Shown here piece after piece: positions 57,742-64,000 of a DNA stretch of 64,000 nt. Where the stretch lies: assembly GCF_001640025.1 (NCBI RefSeq), contig NC_031672.1:1-64000 (forward strand). The letters run 5' to 3'. Within the stretch, counting starts at the first letter, position 1. Every line of letters starts with the position of its first letter. The position numbers were made by a program, and so were the translations under genes. The stretch is from Sugiyamaella lignohabitans. Lineage: Eukaryota > Ascomycota > Dipodascomycetes > Dipodascales > Trichomonascaceae. The notes below the pieces were generated by a model, which ran no database searches, was not told the DNA's origin, and was given only the letters and a program-made list of their open reading frames with translations.

Positions 57742-59451
57742 CTAGTCAAATATCTTGACTAGGGTCTTTTTGTTTACCTTACCCATCTGGTTGCGAGGAA
57801 TGCTCTCTACAACAAGAAGCTTTTTAGGAATCTTATAGTTGGCAAGTGTTTTCTTCAACGCACTCTTCAAACGAGCGAGATCAAAGTTAGAAGCACGTCC
57901 CTTTTCACTAAGAACAGCTACAACAGCCACTTCTTGACCCCATTCTTCAGATGCAACACCTACCACCGAGCATTCGTCCACCTCTTCAAGACTCAGAATT
58001 TCTCGTTCTATTTCCAGAGCGGATAATTTTTCTCCGCCGGATTTAATAATATCCATACTAGCACGTCCCAAAATAAAAATATTACCAGAGGCGTCAGCCC
58101 TGCAAATATCTCCGGTTCGAAACCAACCGTCTTCTGTGAACGTTTCAGAAGTAGCTTCTGGTTTATTCCAATATTCTTTAAACACAACTGGACCGGCAAG
58201 TTGGAGTTCGCCTGATGCCTCAGTATCGTGACTACTTTTTTCATTGCTCTGATATATCACTTTGCTGGTATCAGGGTCGACTAGACGTGCAATGACAGAT
58301 GGCACGGGTGCACCAACGGAACCATCTACACGGTATTGAGGATCTAGTGGCTGTGACAAGGTTATACTAGTTTCTGTCATGCCGTATCTTTCAAGAAGTG
58401 GCACCTTATCACCAACAATCTTATTCCAATCGTTACGCAGGGGACTTGGAAGAGCAGCGGAACCACACATAGCAAGGTGTAGATTGTGTAACCCAGAATT
58501 GATTTTCTCAAACTGCTCCTTATCACTCTGAAATTGCTTGACATATGAAACGAGCTTGGTATATATAGTTGGCACAGCAGTGTACGTATTAATTGGCGGT
58601 AATGAAGCATCAGTAATGCGATCAACGAACACCTTTGGCGAAAAGGGGAACAGGAAGTCCACACTTCCTCCTGCCAACAATGGCAATGTCATGCCGATAA
58701 CAAGTCCATGGACATGATGTAATGGCAAAGTTTGAAGCATTGCGGTATTACTATTAATATCCCAAGCTTTTGTCAAAGCGTCAGCTTGCGCGACGTATGT
58801 TTCGAGCGGAGTAACAACACCTTTAGGATTACCAGAGGTGCCGGAGGTATAGAGCATATATCCGGACGGAGTCGAACTGTCAGAGGTAGATGGAGATGAA
58901 ACCGTACTTTCAGAGGTAGAAGTAGAAGCTTCAACATCGTTGCCATCAAATTCCTCAAATACAATCAGTTTTCTTTCGGGACTCACAAATTCTTCCACTT
59001 TATCAACAAACCTCTCCGGAGTTATGATTGTAGACGACTCAGAGTTTTCTAACTGATACTTGATTTCAGCTGAGGTATGATTGGTGCATAATGGCATAGC
59101 AAGCGTCTTTGGCAGCATCAACGTTGCAAAGAATAGAACTGCAAATTGATAGCTGTTCTCACCCATGATGGCGATTCTTGAGCCATTTCCACTAGAGGGC
59201 AATTTAGATTGCAAAATATTATGCCATTTGTAAATGTCATCACTCAATTGACCGTAGGTATAGCTATTTCCAGAGATTACATGTCTAATAGCGACTTTGT
59301 CTCTGGGGTGATTCTTCAACTTCCCCACAATTGGGTGATCTGCCAAGATAGAAAATTGTCTGGTCATTGAAAACTTTCGCTTGTACCTCAATTTAAAGGC
59401 TTGAGTACTCGGTCCCGCCCTTATAAAGGTCGGAAACCTTAGTAGAATCAT
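57742..59451 (-). CDS. Malonyl-CoA-synthetase-like AMP-forming ligase (ACSF3 type), mitochondrial
   Basis: Adenylate-forming enzyme of 569 residues. The basic Ser/Arg-rich start (LRFPTFIRAG...KLRYKRKFSM) resembles a mitochondrial presequence. P-loop-like YTSGTSGNPKG at 201-211, LPLHHVHGLVIG, ERYGMTETS and the hinge GRASMDIIKSGGEKLSALEIE are visible, and the end IPRNQMGKVNKKTLV supplies the catalytic Lys. The LPLHHVHG plus GSAALPSPLR pattern and EYWNKPE match ACSF3-like malonyl-CoA synthetases better than long-chain ligases. In animals ACSF3 supplies malonyl-CoA to mitochondrial fatty-acid synthesis. A Ser/Thr-rich insert at about 174-197 is unusual. Divergent from the ORF at 59512, with only 60 bp between start codons. 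Confidence 0.85.
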   Translation of the reverse strand: MILLRFPTFIRAGPSTQAFKLRYKRKFSMTRQFSILADHPIVGKLKNHPRDKVAIRHVISGNSYTYGQLSDDIYKWHNILQSKLPSSGNGSRIAIMGENSYQFAVLFFATLMLPKTLAMPLCTNHTSAEIKYQLENSESSTIITPERFVDKVEEFVSPERKLIVFEEFDGNDVEASTSTSESTVSSPSTSDSSTPSGYMLYTSGTSGNPKGVVTPLETYVAQADALTKAWDINSNTAMLQTLPLHHVHGLVIGMTLPLLAGGSVDFLFPFSPKVFVDRITDASLPPINTYTAVPTIYTKLVSYVKQFQSDKEQFEKINSGLHNLHLAMCGSAALPSPLRNDWNKIVGDKVPLLERYGMTETSITLSQPLDPQYRVDGSVGAPVPSVIARLVDPDTSKVIYQSNEKSSHDTEASGELQLAGPVVFKEYWNKPEATSETFTEDGWFRTGDICRADASGNIFILGRASMDIIKSGGEKLSALEIEREILSLEEVDECSVVGVASEEWGQEVAVVAVLSEKGRASNFDLARLKSALKKTLANYKIPKKLLVVESIPRNQMGKVNKKTLVKIFD

Positions 59452-59511
59452 TGCTCAGTTTTATTATAAAATGACGTTGTTACAAAGTGGGGGTCTTACT
59501 TAGCAAATCCA

Positions 59512-59769
59512 ATGAGACATGCAATCCAGTATCGACATCAAGCCGAGTCTGCATTGAAATGTGTATGCGGCTTCCTACTTCACGAGGACATTTCAGGGGA
59601 TGAAATTTCACATTGTGATCTAGTGCCAAATTCGGAGCTAGACTCAACAGTTTTAAGTCAACCTCTCAAAGAGATCTTTGCTGATCAAATTGGACGTGCT
59701 CCAACTGAATCATACTTTATGCTCGCGTCTGGAACCGTGTTTTTGGTCGAGATAGATGATATTAGATGA
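59512..59769 (+). CDS. 85-residue unknown ORF overlapping the next ORF
   Basis: A frame from ATG, ending in the TGA of an ATGA overlap with the ORF at 59766. The translation has ordinary amino-acid composition and a Cys-rich start (LKCVCGFLLHEDI). I recognise no domain. It may be the N-terminal part of the same protein as the next ORF, separated by a one-base shift (sequence error, mutation or programmed slippage), or an independent small gene. The start region overlaps the promoter of the divergent AMP ligase. Confidence 0.45.
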   Translation: MRHAIQYRHQAESALKCVCGFLLHEDISGDEISHCDLVPNSELDSTVLSQPLKEIFADQIGRAPTESYFMLASGTVFLVEIDDIR

Positions 59770-60769
59770 ATCAGGACGAAATTGCAGCGGACAATGCCCC
59801 ATATTTGGCATTGGAGTATCTGTTGCATATCGCAAGTAGCGAGATATTGAACTTGCTTGATAATATCACGAGTGACGTGAAATCGTCAGACTCTACTTTA
59901 CCAGACGCGGAAAGGCTGCGCGATCTTTATTCTGCAATTAATGGTATGTTTGTCTTTTCTAGCCAACTCGAGTTTTGTTACTAACTGGTATAGGATTTGT
60001 TAAAATCACTGGGATTTCAGAAGAAATCGATAACAAGAGGTATCCTCCTGGTTTACAGTATCGGTGGATAATATTTCAAATCCTCAACTTGTTATATGCG
60101 GGACTGAGCTACAGTCGACGCTCTCAATCATCTGTTGACTCTGCATTTAGAGACTTTGACTTTATGCTGAATTATGGGGCCCTCGATGTAGTTGAGCAAG
60201 TTTCTAACAGCGTTCTCTTCTTTTGCGAAGTTCTGAACTATTTTGATTTGGACTCAATTGAAAACACAAAGTCCATATCCCCCATGGTGGGCGTCCTGTA
60301 TTACTTGATAAAGCTGGGGAACCTGATTCCTATTCAGGGCTATCAAGCCCTATCACCCGTTGAATGGGCCGAGACTTACTTAGAGATATGGCATATAGCT
60401 GATCTCACCACCCGAGACAACTCGTTAGTCAAAAGGCTCTACGACTGGAAGGCATTTGTCACCCCAGATAATTGGTCTCAGCGAAGGCTTGCCTCTTGCA
60501 GTATTCTTGTCAATACAGAGTTTAAAACACTGGCCTTTGTTCCTACCTACTATCGACAAAGAATACTAAGTAATAAAGATATTTTCTCAGTAGAAGGTAA
60601 TGTGTGCCGTACTGTTCTAGAGAAAATTCCAAAGTTCATTGACAACGTATTGGAGGATCCCAAGTTATTAGCCACATTCAACGATATGACCTCTATGAGC
60701 AAATCTTTGGAGTTTCGGACTGACGTTGATAACTGTGCCATATATCCAGGATCTTTTTTCCCGGATTGA
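59766..60769 (+). CDS. Unknown helical protein, two exons
   Basis: Coding is join(59766..59943,59994..60769), 317 residues. The 50-nt intron has GTATGT, TACTAAC and TAG, and joins ..YSAIN to GFVKITGISEEID. The protein is predominantly helical, with long hydrophobic segments (WIIFQILNLLYAGLSYS; VLFFCEVLNYF) but no clear membrane topology or catalytic motif. I do not recognise the family. The frame is closed upstream by TAG immediately before the ATG, and the preceding ORF ends across this ATG. The clean intron argues that the locus is expressed and coding. Confidence 0.6.
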
Positions 60770-60983
60770 CCATAAGCGCATATTTTATTTACCAGTTCTG
60801 TTCGCACCGGCAGTACGAGCTGAGTTTCAGGGACCAGTTTCATAAACTCAACAGACTACAACAGATATTGAAACCGGCAAAATATAGAACTACAAAGCTA
60901 ATTTTATTCTGTACAAAATTAAAGCAGAGAAAAACAAACGATAAATAAAAATATAATACATAGAAGAGTAATTTCCTGTATAC

Positions 60984-61432
60984 CTAGAACCCTCTTCCCG
61001 GGCGTCCCCTGCCTCTGCCACCGCCACGACCACCTCTGCCACGGCCTCTTCCTCGCGTAATCTCTGGTTTTGAGCGTTGTTTCGGTTTGGGAGTATCGTC
61101 AATCAGTAACGTATCCAACGGTAACGACTCTGGTAAGATGTAGAATCGAATGGTGTTTCCTCGAAGATTGATATAGTCAAGCGCAACAGGATCTCTGTCT
61201 TTAATAGTCATTTTTACTCCTCGCAACGTTGTATTCATATTTGGCGATACTGAAACGATTGTGCCAGACACCACAGTACCATTCTTCAGCTCAATTTGGA
61301 CCGATTCAGAGGTCAATTTCATCAAAAACCTATCTCGTTAGTTTAGTTTTTAATAAAAATCAAGTTAATCATAGATTATTTCGTCCATCTACTAGAATAC
61401 CACCTACGAATGACTTACCTGACCAGTTTCAT
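60984..61432 (-). CDS. SMD1: Spliceosomal Sm protein D1, two exons
   Basis: Core Sm-ring subunit of U1, U2, U4 and U5 snRNPs. Coding is complement(join(60984..61329,61419..61432)), 119 residues, the same length as human SmD1. Exon 1 is only 14 nt: ATG AAA CTG GTC AG. The 89-nt intron (GTAAGT; CTAAC; TAG) completes Arg-5 and yields [14 protein letters not shown], as in other SmD1 proteins. Sm1 and Sm2 motifs ([33 protein letters not shown]) follow. The tail is Arg/Gly-rich, with many RG repeats that are likely methylated. Divergent from the ECD gene, 159 bp between starts. Confidence 0.97.
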
Positions 61433-61591
61433 TGTGTCTATATCTTCTAGTATCTATTGATTCGTCGGGTAGGTGAAGTTTGAATGTCTGCATTTGAGAT
61501 ATTCGCATATTTCAACGCGGCTGGAATTGATGCATTTCAATCTTTCGACGCGCTGGTTCTGTAAGGGCTTAGTTATTTTATATTCCAAAAC

Positions 61592-63572
61592 ATGTTTTTT
61601 GAATATGATTATGGAGAGCCTGATTGCGCAGAATATGCTGTTATTGTTCCGAATTCCAAGGGAAAGTCGGATTATCTAGACAAGATACGCGATCGAGCGT
61701 ACGAGTTGTCTGAAGAATACGCCCCTCCTGACCAGTATATGTGGCACAGGGAGATGTTCAACCTGACTAAAGTTGGAATTGATGTCAGCAAACAATTTTT
61801 GGCAGGCTCAACTATCATTGCAGATTATTTGGAAAATGAAAAGATGATACTTAAAATATTGCATCAATTGACTCGGGAGTTTCGTGATTCTTTTATAACG
61901 TGAGTAACGGCAATTTCAATAGCACACAAATATAAAGCTAACATTTATCAGACTCAAAGAATCAACGGAGGAAGTTTTACTGTACCCTGCAGCTGATGTG
62001 CTACCGAATTGGATAGAATCAGATCTGGATGAAAACAGAGTCTGGCTTCATTGTGGAAGCCTGTGGATTATTCCTCGCCACGTGTGCCGGCGAAGCGGTT
62101 TAACTTGGAATGAAGCTGTTGATTATCTTACCAGCCACACGGCTCCTGCCAGCTATGTTCATAGTAGTTTAATTGACGATGCAGTGTTTGCTGAGTTGGA
62201 GAAAGTTGAACCTATAAATACTTGTCGTGTACCCGTAAGGATGTCTAGAAAGGCGGCTACATTCTTGCATGAGAATCCACGTTTTATTATACCAGCTATG
62301 GAGAAGTTTTTTGCAAGAGATAAATTTGATGACCCCAGAACTATAGAGAAAGGACAGCATTTTAATGTATTTGACGATGACAAAGTTGACACTTGTGTCA
62401 GGTTTCTGACAACAGATTTTGCAAGATTACTTGGTGAACCCTTTGAAGATGTTTCACTGACTGTCGAACAGAAAGACTTAGCTGGGGACGATCCAGTAAT
62501 GCTGGGTGCAAAAGTAACTGCTGGATTAGAATTGTTGGCAGATACATTCTTAAAAAATGATAGAGGAATGCGATACGTTACATTTAATGATTTGCTGCGT
62601 ACAGGAAATTATTTGTTTAACGATATGGTCGAAAAAATGGAATATAAAGCTGGTGCTCCTTCTAACAGAAAAGGCGAAAATTACAAACGATTCAAAAAAA
62701 CATGTGCGAAATTTTTTCTTGAATCTTGTAAGCAGAGAAATGAGGTGTTTGTTAAAGGATTTCCCGTCGCATATAAAAGTCTTAACAAGAACGGACTGCC
62801 TACAGATGAAACAATCAAAAGTGAGTGGGATAATACAGCTGATACCGACTGTATAAGAATGCTTTTGAAACAAATACACGAGCCGGAAAGCCAAGATGAC
62901 TTACAGACGGACTATTTGGACGCAATGGAAAGAGCGATCAAAATTATGACTGAAGACGTAGAAGGTGACAAAGCCAGGCCGAAAAGACGGTATAAAAGAA
63001 AGAAGTCAGAAAATCTTGAAGATAGGCGTAAGTTAATCTCAAGATATGGTGTCAAATCCGAAGATGATTGGGAAAAAATTGTAGATAGGCTAAAGATAAT
63101 CTCAAAATATGGTGTCAAATCCCAAGATGATTGGGATCTTTTAGATATTTATTTTGTGGATTTCTGCGTACAAGAGTTGGGTATGTCGCGAAGTGAAATT
63201 GAGGAAATGCGGGCTGATGACAATTTTGACTTGTTGAAGTACGAATATATCCCTAATGCATTTCAAAGAAAGGACGAAGAAGATGATTGGACCGACGTGA
63301 CAACAAGTGGTTCAGATAGTAGTGGAGAGGATGAAGATAATGTCCATCAACTTGGATCAGATGAGAGTGGAGTAGATGAACAATGGTATGATGCGGATGA
63401 TGAAGAGCTACTCATGAGAGAAGAGCTGATCAACGAAGGGGTCATAAGCGACCTAGATGATGTAGATGCTCTTGAGAGTTTATTCCAATCTGTACTCCAA
63501 CCAGGTGGAGTTACTGGACCCGCCGCGCTTTTGCTTGCAGAGATGGGATTTCCATTACCGAGACCCACATAG
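61592..63572 (+). CDS. Ecdysoneless (ECD/SGT1)-family protein, two exons
   Basis: Member of the SGT1/ECD family, linked in other eukaryotes to splicing (Prp8 handling), transcription and cell-cycle control; the mechanism in yeasts is unknown. Coding is join(61592..61899,61952..63572), 642 residues; the 52-nt intron has GTGAGT, GCTAAC and CAG. Family blocks are DCAEYAVIVPN (about 10-20), MWHREMFNLTKV, LYPAADVLPNWIESDLDENRVWLHCGSLWIIP, LTWNEAVDYLTSH and PRFIIPAMEKFFARD. The C-terminal third is acidic (EDED/SDES runs) and carries a 21-residue tandem repeat at about 459-500. The family is absent from S. cerevisiae (from memory). Confidence 0.88.
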
Positions 63573-64000
63573 TGTAATATTTTTGCCGTGATTACTGACG
63601 GCGAACTTTGTCTAAATTTTATAGATGAGGCATCCAGGTATTTATATAATCCATTTACGGATTAAAAAAATGATGATAATAGACTACGAATTATCTCTTA
63701 CAAGATATTTATTTTTTTAACATTCCTTTAGAATAGTTTGTGTGCAGTTCTGCCGTACCATGTACCACTTGATGTCGTGAAGTGGAGGTACATGCGGCAG
63801 ATAGCTTTCAAAACATATATCGCCAAGGTCAGAGTATAATGGACTTGCGAGAGCTGACATGGAAAGGGACGATTCCATTACAAATAGTATTAGCAGAAAC
63901 TGAATCACGAAAACCAGCGCCTTCTTATTTTGTAAGTTAACTGAAATAAAATCGACTTTTCGTCAACAGAAACACACTATACCAGTGGATTGAATTGTGG
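63573..64000. other. Right edge; possible terminal exon on the minus strand
   Basis: A minus-strand frame from 63940 down to a stop at 63717, opening right after TATTTCAG, could be the last exon of a gene continuing beyond the window. It encodes a hydrophobic stretch (VFVIQFLLILFVMES) then a polar tail with two Cys. No family recognised and no clean CTAAC branch point upstream. The rest is AT-rich. Confidence 0.2.

Overview
This window looks like nuclear DNA from a budding yeast, most likely an early-branching Saccharomycotina lineage (Dipodascomycetes: the Yarrowia / Blastobotrys / Sugiyamaella side). Three things point there. Many genes carry short spliceosomal introns with GTAAGT donors and a (TA)CTAAC branch point only about 7-15 nt before the acceptor. 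A pair of chitin synthases with myosin-like heads and an ECD/SGT1-family gene are present; neither is found in Saccharomyces cerevisiae. CTG codons sit at conserved leucines in RPN1 and RPB8, so the code is standard and the CTG clade is unlikely. The species name is an inference; no search was possible.

Layout. 1-3058 has no convincing gene but holds a cluster of perfect TTC-loop hairpins. 3059-9495 is a nutrient block: sugar-porter transporter, urea transporter DUR3 and a divergent carboxylesterase around a cluster of GATA sites. 9623-11992 holds RNA15/CstF64 and TFIIS (DST1), divergently transcribed. 13055-20566 contains a Gln-rich orphan, tRNA-Lys, a small secreted orphan, PEX14, two tandem paralogous microproteins of 52-53 residues, and a phosphopantetheinyl transferase (LYS5-like). 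21028-23556 holds the mitochondrial carrier HEM25 and 1-Cys peroxiredoxin PRX1, the latter with a predicted extra C-terminal exon.

The centre (23784-37627) is a head-to-head pair of giant chitin synthases. The leftward one has a myosin-like head that lacks a P-loop (class VII-like). The rightward one keeps GESGSGKSE (class V). About 3 kb of non-coding DNA separates them. A GC-rich palindromic element of about 60 bp occurs six times in the window: in the first intron of each chitin synthase, three times between them, and once upstream of a dipeptidyl aminopeptidase gene.

37767-50894 carries housekeeping genes: RPN1, BNA1, a Ste13/DapB-type aminopeptidase, the cell-wall-integrity MAP kinase SLT2/MPK1, RPB8 and VMA16 (five exons). 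51420-64000 holds tRNA-Gly, an aspartyl protease, tRNA-Phe, a DHA1 drug transporter with a perfect PDRE upstream, mitochondrial ribosomal protein mL59, a malonyl-CoA-synthetase-like enzyme, two overlapping unknown ORFs, SMD1 and an ECD-family gene.

Functional links seen by annotation only: two chitin synthases and the SLT2 kinase all serve the cell wall; HEM25, PRX1, mL59 and the ACSF3-like enzyme serve mitochondria; DUR3 and its GATA sites serve nitrogen uptake. Multi-exon coordinates were rebuilt by hand from splice signals and checked for reading frame.
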